From VXNE01 sp965248075 (GTDB lineage: Bacteria > Pseudomonadota > Gammaproteobacteria > Pseudomonadales > Azotimanducaceae), in NCBI GenBank assembly GCA_965248075.1, contig CBDFIL010000001.1, positions 62,001 to 126,000 on the forward strand: a stretch of 64,000 nt of DNA, read 5' to 3'. Below are positions 8,166-17,088 of this stretch, in pieces. A program made the position numbers and the translations under genes. The notes under the pieces were generated by a model, which had not been told where the DNA came from, ran no database searches, and saw only the letters and a program-made list of their open reading frames with translations. Each line of letters starts with the position of its first letter. Within the stretch, counting starts at the first letter, position 1.

Positions 8166-8264
8166 GGCAAGCGGGAGCCTGGTTCAGTTAAGCCGCGTGC
8201 TCTAGGGGGAGACTGGGGCGGCGAAGGCGAGCGTGAGTGTGCCGAGGAACGCCCCGGCGCCTAG

Positions 8265-10019
8265 CCCGCATTTCTCACCAATGCGACGAATGATGCCCGA
8301 ACGACGCCGGAACGGACGGCGAATGTATGGGGAATTCGTGATATTGCGTTCACAGCCGGTGGGTTGGCGTGCAAAGGGGCGAAAAAAGGGGAATTCGGGT
8401 GGCGCCAAGGGTCATTGGGGTGCTGACCTGGGCGCCGCCAAGGTTGCCGGACAGGTACAACCGCTGGCGAGATGCCAGTGGCGGCGAAAAGTCGGAGAAC
8501 CGAGCGTTGCGTCAACAACGCAATGGCATGGCCTGGAGGTTGTACAGAATCTGTCGGAACAGTGCGGCGCGCGGCCAGGACTCGGAGAAGGACAACTTGA
8601 TGCGGCGCACGCTGACGCGCACCCGCACGCCGACCTTGAGCAGCTTGTCGCGAATCGTGCCGCACTGCGCCTTGGCCAGCCGCGTTCCGGCGAGTCCGAC
8701 GCGACGCAGCGTCTGCATCAGCACATAGGCGAACGAGGCGAAGTACAGGCGCAGTTGGTTGGCGTGCATCGTGGCTGTGCTGGTACGGTCGGCGAACAGG
8801 TCGAGTTGCTGTTCCTTGATGCGGTTCTCCATGTCGCCGCGCGCACAGTAGAGCTTCTCGTACAGGGTCTGTTCGTCCATCGCCTCGGTCGCGATGTTGG
8901 TCACCACGAAGCGCGGGTTGGGGCCGAGCGCGGAGTGCTCCACGCGCGCCACCACGCGCCGCGACCGCGACCAACTGCGCGCCGCGTAGCGCAGCGCGTC
9001 GAAGCGCCGCGTCGTCTCGCCCGTCATTTCGGCCATGACGCGCGTCTCGTACAGCGTCGCCGCGACCATGCCCGTCAAGCGCGGGTTGACCGGCAGCCCG
9101 AGTACGTAATCCACGCCGCACGCCTCGCACCACGCCATGAGGTCCTCGCGGCAAAAGCCGCCGTCGCCGCGCACCACGACGCGCGTCGCCGGCCAGCGCG
9201 CGCGGATCGACGCGACGATCCGGTCGAGTTCCGCAACCGTGCCCGCCGCGCCGTCGACCGACGCCGAGCGCAGCCGCGCGCACAGCAGGTGCTCGCCGCA
9301 GAAGACATAGAGCGGCAGGTAGCAGTAGCTGTCGTAATGACCGTGGAAATGGCGCCCTTCCTGCATACCGTGCAAGGTGTCGTCGGTGGCGTCGACATCC
9401 AGCACAATGCGCGCCGGCGGCGTCTCGTGCGCCTCCAGGAACGTCTCCACCAGCAACCCGTCCATCGCCGCCATGTCCGCCACGATCTTCTTGTAGCGAT
9501 GCGCCGCGGCGTCCGCCGCCAGCGTCAGTTCCAACCGGTTCAGCGTGCTCTTGCCAGCCAGCGGCTTGCCGCGGTCCGTCTCCCGCTGGCGACGTGCGCC
9601 CACCACATCCTCGCAATCGCACAGCAGCGCCAGCAGCCGGTCTCGGCACAACTCGTCGTGATCGTTCAGATCCTCGTACCCCAGACAGATGCCCAGCACG
9701 CGCTGCTTCACCAACGTCTCCACGCGATGCTCGATGCGCCGTGGATCGCGGTGGTCCGAAAAACACTCACCCAGACGCTTCAGTATCCCGACCCGTTCCT
9801 CCAACTCCCGCAACGCCAGCCCGCCGCCGTCCGTCGCAATCTCGCCGCCATCGAAAACACCCACCACCGCGCGCTTTCCAAGACCTCCAAACTTCAGTTG
9901 CGATGCGCTACACTCCGTTCCCATAAGGCCGCGTCTCCGGTGTCCGTAAATGCTTGTTCCAACATACATTTACGCCCAGAACGCGGCCTTTGTTCAACCC
10001 CCTTGGTGAGAAATGCGGG
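8265..10019 (-). mobile_element. IS1380-family insertion sequence, copy 2 (1,755 bp, inverted)
   Basis: It has the same termini and length as copy 1 but lies in the opposite orientation, flanked by CTAG at 8261-8264 and 10020-10023. It sits in the short gap between the SLOG gene (ends 8165) and the convergent HEPN gene (ends 10025), one base outside the latter. Together with copy 1 it brackets the second TIR and SLOG genes. Confidence 0.95.
8512..9924 (-). CDS. IS1380-family transposase (copy 2)
   Basis: It is identical in protein sequence to the copy at 4186-5598 over everything compared, including the DVDATDD, RGDGGFCRE and MENRIKEQQ motifs. The one base change noticed (near 8771, opposite 5339) is silent in this frame. 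An upstream in-frame ATG at 9969 is an alternative start. Confidence 0.93.
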   Translation of the reverse strand: MGTECSASQLKFGGLGKRAVVGVFDGGEIATDGGGLALRELEERVGILKRLGECFSDHRDPRRIEHRVETLVKQRVLGICLGYEDLNDHDELCRDRLLALLCDCEDVVGARRQRETDRGKPLAGKSTLNRLELTLAADAAAHRYKKIVADMAAMDGLLVETFLEAHETPPARIVLDVDATDDTLHGMQEGRHFHGHYDSYCYLPLYVFCGEHLLCARLRSASVDGAAGTVAELDRIVASIRARWPATRVVVRGDGGFCREDLMAWCEACGVDYVLGLPVNPRLTGMVAATLYETRVMAEMTGETTRRFDALRYAARSWSRSRRVVARVEHSALGPNPRFVVTNIATEAMDEQTLYEKLYCARGDMENRIKEQQLDLFADRTSTATMHANQLRLYFASFAYVLMQTLRRVGLAGTRLAKAQCGTIRDKLLKVGVRVRVSVRRIKLSFSESWPRAALFRQILYNLQAMPLRC

Positions 10020-10024
10020 CTAGG

Positions 10025-11420
10025 CTAACGCTCCAATATGACTTCGTTCCAGCTTGGCGGACGCCCTTCCCGGAGCAGCTTGGTGACCGACTCGCGCGCG
10101 ACGTCGAAGCCGGCCTCAAAAGCGTCTCTCTTGGAAGCTCGCGAGGGTTCCTTGTTGCGTCGGTGGACGATTCCAGATCGGGCGTCGTACAGCTGTCCGA
10201 CTTTCTTGAACACGGACAGACGATCTTTCGTTTCGGACTTCAGAAAACAGGCGGAACGGATCTTGAGCTTGACTGATCTCTCCCTGGTCGAGTTCGTACA
10301 TCTGCTCCAGTGCGATGGCGACGTCCAGGATCCTGTCGTCGTCGGCATAGCGGCCGCTGCGCGAGAGGGCCTCAGACAACCGCGGAACGACCGAACCATA
10401 CTCCCGATACCGATTGCGGTCCGGTTCCGAATACAGCGGGCTTGCCTGTTCGAGGGCATCATCGTCGAGTTCGAACGGATCCCCTAGGCTGGCGTAGCCC
10501 CGTGCCCACGTGTCCACCAACATATTGCCGCTGAGCCGCGGTGCGCCGAGTAGCAGCGGGACCGTGCGATGCGTGCGATGGGGAAAGACCGCCATGGAGA
10601 CGATCGGGGCGGCTTGATACACCGAGAGAAGCGCCAGGAAGTCCCGCGCGTCGAGGTAGAACGAACCCATGTCGTACGCCCGCGCCGGACCGCCCGAAGG
10701 AGGAAACAGAACCGGCCTCCACGGAACCGCTTCGACAATCGCGCCGACGCCCTCCCAGGCGTCTCGGCGTTCACTGGGTGGGGCAACATTCCGCAGGACC
10801 TCAATGTCCAGAATGTCTTTTGTCTTGTGCAGTGGAACCGCGTGGAGCTTCTCTGTGATCTCGACCTCCTCGCTGAGGCGCAGGCCGTAGAAAACCGCGA
10901 TGTGGTATCCGGTCGTCAGGGGGTGATGGACTGCGTCGCACTTTTCGACGAGGCTCCGATCCAGCAGGGTGAGCAGCTCCCGTGAAGCGGTTTCGAATCC
11001 GTTCTCGCCGGCGTCTCTCGCCCGACAGAGCAGCCCGGCAAGAACGTTCAGGCGCGATGTCGCATAGTCCCGATCGAAGGCTCGTACGACGAATTCCTGC
11101 CAACGCTCTTCCGCTCTCAGGACCTCGGCCAGCGCCGGGTGGTTCGCCAGAACGTCCTCCGCATAGCGCAAGGCGGCACGTAGCGGCGCATATTGGCTAA
11201 CGTCGGAAGCCGCCCGCCCGTAACAGACGTCAGCGTAGAACGTACGGAGATAGCCGGCTGGATCCGATCCTTCGAAACGATGCGGGTTTTGACGGTCCTC
11301 CCGCTCTTGCCGTCGACGGAACTCCTCAAGCTCGTCAAGGTGTTCCGCTTGAGCTTTGTCGAGGCTGCTAAGGGCATGTACGAGGTCGTCACGCCAAGCT
11401 CGGTCGTGGGATCTTGTCAC
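10025..11420 (-). pseudogene. HEPN-like (Apea-type) protein, frameshifted
   Basis: A GTG start at 11420 gives a long soluble N-terminal region (LDELEEFRRRQERED, VPLLLGAPRL). The C-terminal part has the pattern of Apea-type HEPN domains: ALEQMYELDQGEIS, then in another frame KLKIRSACFL and LYDARSGIVHRRNK, which holds the R-x4-H motif of HEPN RNases. The two pieces are joined by a one-base excess at about 10272; removing it restores about 464 residues. HEPN proteins often act in abortive infection or toxin roles, fitting the neighbouring TIR/SLOG genes. Decay or a sequencing indel cannot be told apart here. Confidence 0.65.
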
Positions 11421-11802
11421 TGACGCATGGCTCCTCGATGCACGGCCGGAGTTCGTGGAGGAAGTTCGATGGCAAGATGTTAACGGCTGCGCTGCGTGGA
11501 CTCCAATGGTGGGGTGGAATGCGATTCCGTTGGCGCAACGACGGGAACAGACCTTTGATCGATGCGATCTCGGGGTTGTGAACCTTTCGCAACGTCTTCG
11601 AGCACCACGACCTCATGTCGGCGGGTGCGCTGGACGTGTGCCAGGCGGAGTATCGGATTCGCTTTCAGTCGGTATCGACACGCGGGATCGGGGTGGGGCG
11701 CCGGATGACGATGGGTGGCTATGGGATGCAGGGCACGTCCACTCTCGCATGGATCGACGCCGCCCGGCAGCGACGCGCGAGTACGGCTGCGCGCGCGAAG
11801 CT
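11421..11802. other. Gene-free stretch between HEPN gene and integrase
   Basis: Short frames exist on both strands but show no family resemblance or good ribosome-binding site. It contains the upstream region of the HEPN gene and the downstream region of the integrase. Confidence 0.4.
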
Positions 11803-12951
11803 CTAGGCGCCCTCGTCGAGATAGTCCGCCCACTGCTGCATCACCGGCCGGCGCTTTTCGAGGAGGTCGTCGCGGGCGTACGCCTGCACGGTCTTCGAGC
11901 CCTCGACGTGCGCGAGGCACAGTTCGGAAAGCTCGTGGTCGATCCCGTGGTTGGGCGCCCAGTCCTTGAAGCTCGACCGGAACCCGTGCGGCGTGGCGTC
12001 GATGCCGGCGCGCCGCAGCGCCGCGGCGATGGCGTAGCCGCCGATCGGGCCGCCGTTGCGGCTGTGGAACAGGTACGCGGACCCGTTGCGCGCAAGGGCC
12101 GCCCGCACGACGGCGACCGCCTGCCGCGATAGCGGCACCCGGTGTGCGCGCGACATCTTCATGCTCTCGGCGGGCGCCGTCCAGACGGCGGCGTCGAGGT
12201 CGAACTGATCCGGAGTGGCGCGGCGGATCTCCGCCTGCCGAGCGGCGGTCAGCACGGTCAGCCGCACGGCGAGCTTGGCGAGGGACGGCCCGGAGTCGAT
12301 CCGCCGCAGCGCGGCTCCGACTTCCGAGTAGTGCAGCGCCGTGTGGTGCTTCACCGCCGTGGTGCGCTTGGGCAGTTCGGCCAGCACCGTGGACACCGGG
12401 TTGTCGTTCGGCCGGTGCTCGCGCAGGGCTGCCCAGCGCAACACGGCGGCGATGTGGGTACCCACGGCCCGCGCAGTGGGATGCTTCCCGGCCATGGCCA
12501 GAGGCCGCAGCACGTCGTCCACCGCCGCGGTGCCGATCTGGTCGACGGGGATGTCGCCGAGCTGCGGCAGCACGTAGGTCTGCATCCGCGCCCGCCAATC
12601 ACGCGCGGTGGGCGATTCCGTGCCGCCCTTCCAATCCAGTGCCGCCTGCCGGAACGCCTCGGCCTCCGCGAAGCGGAAGCTCGGCACCCGCGGACGCCGA
12701 GGATCGGCGCCGTTCCTGGCGATGGCGCGGTTGCGGGCCGCGGTCTCGCGCGCGTCGGCGAGGCTCACGAGGTCGGCGGCGCCCAGGCCGATGTCCCGGC
12801 GCTTGCCGTGGATGATGATCCGCTGGACCCACGACTTGGCGCCCGATTTCTGGATGCGTAGCATCAACCCGTTGCCGTCGACGAGGATGCCGGGCTTGCT
12901 GGCGCAGCGTACCTGTGCCACGGTGAGGGCGTTGCGGACGAGTCGGGGCAT
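11803..12951 (-). CDS. Tyrosine recombinase / phage-type (P4-like) integrase
   Basis: The start at 12951 (MPRLVRNALTVAQV) gives 382 aa, usual for P4-type integrases; the open upstream extension runs through AT-rich non-coding DNA. An N-terminal arm-binding (DUF4102-like) domain is followed by a core-binding domain and the catalytic domain. Catalytic residues are visible: Arg in TAARQAEI, the HGFRSSF His-Arg pair, His in LAHVEGSKTV and the nucleophile Tyr in QAYARDD. It integrates or excises an island at an att site. A candidate core site lies 143-165 bases upstream of its start. Confidence 0.9.
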   Translation of the reverse strand: MPRLVRNALTVAQVRCASKPGILVDGNGLMLRIQKSGAKSWVQRIIIHGKRRDIGLGAADLVSLADARETAARNRAIARNGADPRRPRVPSFRFAEAEAFRQAALDWKGGTESPTARDWRARMQTYVLPQLGDIPVDQIGTAAVDDVLRPLAMAGKHPTARAVGTHIAAVLRWAALREHRPNDNPVSTVLAELPKRTTAVKHHTALHYSEVGAALRRIDSGPSLAKLAVRLTVLTAARQAEIRRATPDQFDLDAAVWTAPAESMKMSRAHRVPLSRQAVAVVRAALARNGSAYLFHSRNGGPIGGYAIAAALRRAGIDATPHGFRSSFKDWAPNHGIDHELSELCLAHVEGSKTVQAYARDDLLEKRRPVMQQWADYLDEGA

Positions 12952-13093
12952 GGCTGTCGTCGTCTTGGGGACGCGGAACAGTCTACCGGATCGAGTTTGT
13001 TCGCACAACCGTTCACACAATAACCGTGCGTTTTGGCGGTCTCTCGTGAGGCGTTTTGAACCGCGAAAAGGGCCGGATTTGTAGGATGAATTG
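12952..13093. other. Integrase upstream region
   Basis: No gene is supported. The DNA becomes strongly AT-rich toward 13090-13130, unlike the flanks, as expected for a promoter and attachment region of an integrative element. Confidence 0.4.
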
Positions 13094-13116
13094 TTATTTA
13101 TTAGTTTGATAAATAA
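13094..13116 (+). other. Candidate recombination core site (right end of island)
   Basis: TTATTTAT-TAGTTTG-ATAAATAA is a perfect 8-bp inverted repeat around a 7-bp spacer, the geometry of a tyrosine-recombinase core. It lies just upstream of the integrase. The GTTTGATAA part recurs in the same orientation at 1349-1357. It may instead be an integrase operator. Confidence 0.35.
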
Positions 13117-13196
13117 AGACTTATCGGACGTTACGGCACGCGTTGAGCCGGTGGGATCCGGCTTGGCATCAACGTAGGGTTGTCTTGTTCCATGCA

Positions 13197-13453
13197 AGCC
13201 TGCGCCATGGAACGGCGCAGGCTCACAGGTCGGTCAGGTTGGGCGACAAGCGGCGCCAACGGCGACGGTTGTCGTCGCCCGGGGATGTGCATGAATTCGA
13301 GAACGGGACGCCACAAGGGCGTCCCCTACATCCGCCCGTTCTTGGAGCCGTGCATGAATTCGAACCGGGGCCATGGGGGCGACGCTTGTCGTCGCCCGTG
13401 TTGAGCCTGTGCAAGCCCCTGGCCACGGGACGGGACAAGCCCGTCCCCTACGG
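13197..13453. repeat. Cluster of dispersed hairpin repeats (REP-like)
   Basis: Four inverted-repeat units are packed between the island and the esterase gene. AGCCTGCGCC/GGCGCAGGCT lies at 13197-13223; a GGGCGACAA…TTGTCG…CGCCC hairpin at about 13238-13280. Unit B (13290-13338) contains GGGACGCC-ACAAG-GGCGTCCC. Unit A (13380-13453) contains GGGACGGG-ACAAG-CCCGTCCC. Unit A recurs at 47926-47999 (2 mismatches in 74) and unit B at 51832-51882. The stop codon of the esterase gene lies inside unit A. Such repeats are typically spread by a REP-associated transposase, not seen here. Confidence 0.8.
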
Positions 13454-14995
13454 CGCCTTGAAATAGCGGTCCATCGCGTCGAGCTTCTCCTTGCGTAGCC
13501 CGCTGATCACCGTGGGATTCGCGGAGATATCCAGGACCTGTTCGGCATCCAACCCGTACGCCGGCCACTCGGGCAGTCCCTCGCCGTTCGGATTCCCGTG
13601 CTTTGCGAAGTTCGTCCAGTAGCCGCTCATCAGCCGCGCGACTTCGAGGTCCTCCGGTCGCGGTTCGCGGGAGGACGTCTCGTGGAAGCCCAGGTGCGGG
13701 TTCCCGAATGCGTACGCGATCTCGGCGGCATGGAAGGCACCGTTGGAGGTGCCGTACTCCCCACCCACGTCCGGCGCGTGGGTGAAGAAGTAGAGCCAGG
13801 CCGGATCCCCGTGCCCAGTGTGCGCCCGCCCCCAGGTCCGCATCTCCCACGCAAAGAAGCGGTCCGAGAGAATCTGCTGTCCGGCGAGCGTGGGGCTGAC
13901 TTCCGCATCCTCCGCGTAGGCGGCGAGGATTTCCGGCGCGAATTCCCCCCAGGCCGCCTCCTGGTTCACGCGATAGGTGTCCTCGTCGAGCGGGTCCTGG
14001 CCCAGGGACATGGTCGTCCACTCGTCCGCATTCGAGCCGAGCAGCACCGGCACGCGGCTGTGTCTGCCCTCGGCCACCAGGTCCGCCATCGTTGCCGGGA
14101 ACACGCGGCCGTCGACGTAGACGATCTGACCGCCCGACGGCGGTTGTTCCGCAAGCTTCGCGTAGAGCGTCTCGGCCGGCATGGCGCGAAGCGCCGCGAG
14201 GTCCCGGGCGCCCGCGAACTCCGCGGTAGACACACCCACCGAGTGGCCGGACACCCCGGCGGACGTGTCCTCGGCCAGTTGCGGGTGCGGCTCGAAGCAA
14301 CCGCCCGACTGGCCGATGGCGCGGTGGAACAGGCCCTTCGCGAGTGGCGATGCGTACAGGTAACAGACGCTCCACGAGCCCGCCGACTCGCCGAAGACAG
14401 TGACGTTCCCCGGGTCGCCGCCGAACACCGTGATGTTGTCGCGCACCCATGCGAGGGCGGCGATCTGGTCGAGGATGCCGTAGTTGCCGGAAACGCCGTC
14501 CGGCGACTCCGCCGACAACTCCGGATGCGCGAGGAAGCCCATCGGGCCGAGCCGGTAGTTGATGCTCACCAGCACGACGCCCTGTTCGGTGAGCGCGCCG
14601 CCGTCATACATCGGCAAATGGCCGTGGCCGATCCGCAGGCCACCGCCGTGGATCCACACCATGACCGGCGCATCGTCGCCCGCGACGGATCGCGTCCAGA
14701 CGTTGAGATAGAGACAGTCCTCGTCCCGTTCTATGGGACCGCGGCTGTAGAAACCTTCGAGGATGGGCTGCCAGCAGGGCGTACCGAAGGCGAGCGCATC
14801 CCGGGGCGCCTCCCAGGCGGCCGGCGGCTCGGGCGCCTTCCAGCGCAGGTCGCCCACCGGCGGTGCGGCGTAGGGAATACCGCGGAAGATGCGCAAGTCG
14901 TCAGTCGACTCGCCGCGCACCGGTCCGGCGGTCGTGAGCAACACGTCCGGGTCCGGTGCAACCTGCGGTGCTTCCGCCGTGCAGCCACCCAGCAA
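13448..14995 (-). CDS. Type B carboxylesterase, probable lipoprotein
   Basis: About 515 aa of alpha/beta hydrolase. Marks are IFRGIPYAAPPVGDLRW, EDCLYLNVWT, the oxyanion segment WIHGGGLRIG and the nucleophile elbow FGESAGSWS. The N-terminus LLGGCTAEAPQ is a lipobox, so the protein should be a lipid-anchored envelope enzyme. In this frame only TTG or CTG starts exist near 14995. A canonical start, ATG AAG ACA at about 15045, is in another frame and would supply the missing charged region, so a small indel at the signal peptide is suspected. The stop codon falls inside a dispersed hairpin repeat. The natural ester substrate is unknown. Confidence 0.85.
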   Translation of the reverse strand: MLGGCTAEAPQVAPDPDVLLTTAGPVRGESTDDLRIFRGIPYAAPPVGDLRWKAPEPPAAWEAPRDALAFGTPCWQPILEGFYSRGPIERDEDCLYLNVWTRSVAGDDAPVMVWIHGGGLRIGHGHLPMYDGGALTEQGVVLVSINYRLGPMGFLAHPELSAESPDGVSGNYGILDQIAALAWVRDNITVFGGDPGNVTVFGESAGSWSVCYLYASPLAKGLFHRAIGQSGGCFEPHPQLAEDTSAGVSGHSVGVSTAEFAGARDLAALRAMPAETLYAKLAEQPPSGGQIVYVDGRVFPATMADLVAEGRHSRVPVLLGSNADEWTTMSLGQDPLDEDTYRVNQEAAWGEFAPEILAAYAEDAEVSPTLAGQQILSDRFFAWEMRTWGRAHTGHGDPAWLYFFTHAPDVGGEYGTSNGAFHAAEIAYAFGNPHLGFHETSSREPRPEDLEVARLMSGYWTNFAKHGNPNGEGLPEWPAYGLDAEQVLDISANPTVISGLRKEKLDAMDRYFKAP

Positions 14996-15158
14996 CGCAA
15001 CGACCAGGCCGCTCCAAAGTACCTTCTTCTGTCTTGATTGTCTTCATTGTCGCCTCCCGCTTGTCCCTGCCCCGATCGGACGTGCTTGGCCTCGGCGTCG
15101 AACGGCAGCGTCCGAGCGTGGAACCGGACCGCTCCATGCAGGCACCGCCTGGCGGTCT

Positions 15159-16088
15159 CTACACGTAGTGCAACCATCGCTCGAAGTCCGAATCCTCCCC
15201 GCGCCAGATGCGCCGGAGCGCCTCCCTGAGCCGTACCGAGACCGCCCCCGGCTCGCCGTTACCCACCGCGCGCCGGTCGACGCGCACGACCGGCATGATC
15301 CCGACCGAGGACGCCGTCAGGAAGACTTCCCCCGCCGCGTGCAGCTCGTCCACCGTCAGGTCGCGCACGGCGCAGTCGAGGCCGAGCGACCCGGCCAGTT
15401 CCAGGACCGATGTCCGCGTGATGCCGTGCAGCACCTTGTGTTCCGGCGGCGTGACGAGGCCATCGGGGCCGACCGTGAAGATGTTCGACGTCGGCGCCTC
15501 GGCGACGTACCCGTCGCTGTCGAGCAGCACGATCTCGTCGAAGCCCTCCTTGCGCGCGCGCCACTTCGCGAACATGGCCGACGTGTAGTTCGCCGCCATC
15601 TTGGCCTGCGCAGGGATGATGTCCGGGCGCCGATTCCTGATGTCGCGTTCCACCTTGAGCGACAGGGATTCCCCCCAACGGTACGCGCCGCCGTGCTGCT
15701 CGATGACGTCGGCGACCACGTCGTAGGCGCAGATGAAAACCCCGACGCGGGGATCCTGCGGAACGAGTTCCGCCTCGATGGAGGGGATGAGCGCGCTGAT
15801 CTTCAGCGACTTCGAACCCGGGTTGCGCCGCACCGCTGCTACGCAGCCCTCGATAAGTGCGTCGCGCGTATAGGCGATGGGCAGCCCCATCAGTGCGCAG
15901 GTCCGCAACAGCCGATCGATGTGGTCGCCGAGCCGGAACACCGCGACGCCCCGGCGTGCCTCGTGCACGCTCGTGTAGTCGAACGCGAGGGACCCCCGCT
16001 GCAGGCTCTGGGACAGGATGTGCACGGTCGCATCGCGCCAGTGCACGAACTCCCCGTCGCGCCACACCCATCGATCGACGTCGCTCAC
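15159..16088 (-). CDS. Class IV aminotransferase (IlvE/D-amino acid aminotransferase family)
   Basis: The preferred start is GTG at 16088, one base after the stop of the upstream gene; an overlapping ATG at 16112 is an alternative. The product is about 309 aa, usual for the fold-IV PLP family. The PLP lysine is in PAQAKMAANYTSA; other marks are GYVAEAPTSNIFTV (the Glu that holds the pyridine nitrogen), HGITRTSVLELA and VFLTASSVGIMPV. It transaminates branched-chain or D-amino acids with 2-oxoglutarate. Its place behind dgcN/dgcA-like genes favours D-amino acid metabolism, but the sequence alone does not separate IlvE from D-amino acid aminotransferase. Confidence 0.85.
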   Translation of the reverse strand: MSDVDRWVWRDGEFVHWRDATVHILSQSLQRGSLAFDYTSVHEARRGVAVFRLGDHIDRLLRTCALMGLPIAYTRDALIEGCVAAVRRNPGSKSLKISALIPSIEAELVPQDPRVGVFICAYDVVADVIEQHGGAYRWGESLSLKVERDIRNRRPDIIPAQAKMAANYTSAMFAKWRARKEGFDEIVLLDSDGYVAEAPTSNIFTVGPDGLVTPPEHKVLHGITRTSVLELAGSLGLDCAVRDLTVDELHAAGEVFLTASSVGIMPVVRVDRRAVGNGEPGAVSVRLREALRRIWRGEDSDFERWLHYV

Positions 16089-16089
16089 G

Positions 16090-17088
16090 TTACGGTTGCC
16101 CCCACCCGCCACTCCGCGGGAATGCGACCCGGTCGTCCTCGTAGCGCAGTCCGTCGGGTCGGTCGGCAGCCAGCAACAGCGGTCCGTCCAGATCGACGAA
16201 CACCGCGTCCTGTGCGAGCAGCAGGGCCGGGGCCATGCTCAGCGAAGTGGCTACCATGCACCCGATCATGATACCGAAGCCCAGGTCGCGGGCCCGTTCA
16301 ACCAACCGCAACGCTGCCGTGAGTCCGCCCGCCTTGTCGAGCTTGACGTTCAGCATCTCGTACTTGCCGGACAACGCGGCAAGATCCACGTCTCCGTGCA
16401 GACTCTCGTCCGCGCCAAGCGCTACCGGCGCGTCCCAGTCCGACAGGGCTTCGTCCGCTGCCGCGGGCAACGGCTGCTCGATGAGTTCGACACCCAGTTC
16501 GGCCGCTGCGGGAGCCACGAGTTCGAGCCCTGGCATCGTCCAGCCCTCGTTCGCATCGACGATCAGGCGCGCGGCGGGGGCCGCTTCGCGCACCGCACGC
16601 AGTCGTGTCACATCCTCCGACGGGTCGCCGCCGAGCTTGATCTTGAGCAATGGGCGCGCGGCGTTTCGCCGGGCGCCATCGGCCATGTCGGCCGCACCGG
16701 CGAGCACGATCGTGTAGGCGGTCACGACGGGGCGCGGCGGCGGCAGCCCGGCCAGCCGCCAAACCGGGCGCCCGGTGCGTTTCGCTTCGAGATCCCACAG
16801 CGCACAATCAACGGCGTTGCGCGCGGCGCCCGCCGGCATCGCCCCGAGCAGTCCGTCACGAGAAAGCGCGCCGTGCCGCGCTCGTGCGAAGGCGCGGATG
16901 GCTTCGAGTGCCGCCGGGACTGTCTCGCCGTAGCGCGCATACGGCACCGCCTCGCCGCGGCCCTCGAAGCCGTCCTGCCGCGCCGTCACCACCACCACGT
17001 CCGCTCGGGACTTCGCGCCCCGCGAAATCGTGAACGGCGCGGCAAGTTCCCAGGACTCCGCGCGGGCCTCGAGCGCCGCGTCACCCAT
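16090..17088 (-). CDS. dgcA: Enolase-superfamily epimerase (DgcA-like N-acyl amino acid / dipeptide epimerase)
   Basis: The start ATG at 17088 overlaps the stop of the upstream gene by 8 bases. The product is 332 aa with the muconate-lactonizing capping domain and barrel: LLKIKLGG (first catalytic Lys of KxK), RLIVDANEGW, ELIEQPLP, ALGADESLHG (metal-binding Asp, Glu and Asp) and NVKLDKAGG (second catalytic Lys). This pattern is that of L-Ala-D/L-Glu epimerases. DgcA of marine Proteobacteria is reported to racemise N-acetyl-D-glutamate, acting after DgcN. The pairing with a DUF1611 gene supports that reading; a cell-wall dipeptide epimerase remains possible. Confidence 0.8.
   Translation of the reverse strand: MGDAALEARAESWELAAPFTISRGAKSRADVVVVTARQDGFEGRGEAVPYARYGETVPAALEAIRAFARARHGALSRDGLLGAMPAGAARNAVDCALWDLEAKRTGRPVWRLAGLPPPRPVVTAYTIVLAGAADMADGARRNAARPLLKIKLGGDPSEDVTRLRAVREAAPAARLIVDANEGWTMPGLELVAPAAAELGVELIEQPLPAAADEALSDWDAPVALGADESLHGDVDLAALSGKYEMLNVKLDKAGGLTAALRLVERARDLGFGIMIGCMVATSLSMAPALLLAQDAVFVDLDGPLLLAADRPDGLRYEDDRVAFPRSGGWGQP

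Noticed and set aside
4087..10023. The IS1380 pair as a composite transposon carrying TIR and SLOG genes
   Set aside because: Each IS has its own CTAG duplication and the left one splits a gene whose halves lie on both sides; there is no outer duplication around the whole unit.
11421..11802. Short leftward frame (11389-11616) as a gene after the integrase
   Set aside because: No ribosome-binding site, no family resemblance and overlap with the HEPN gene start.
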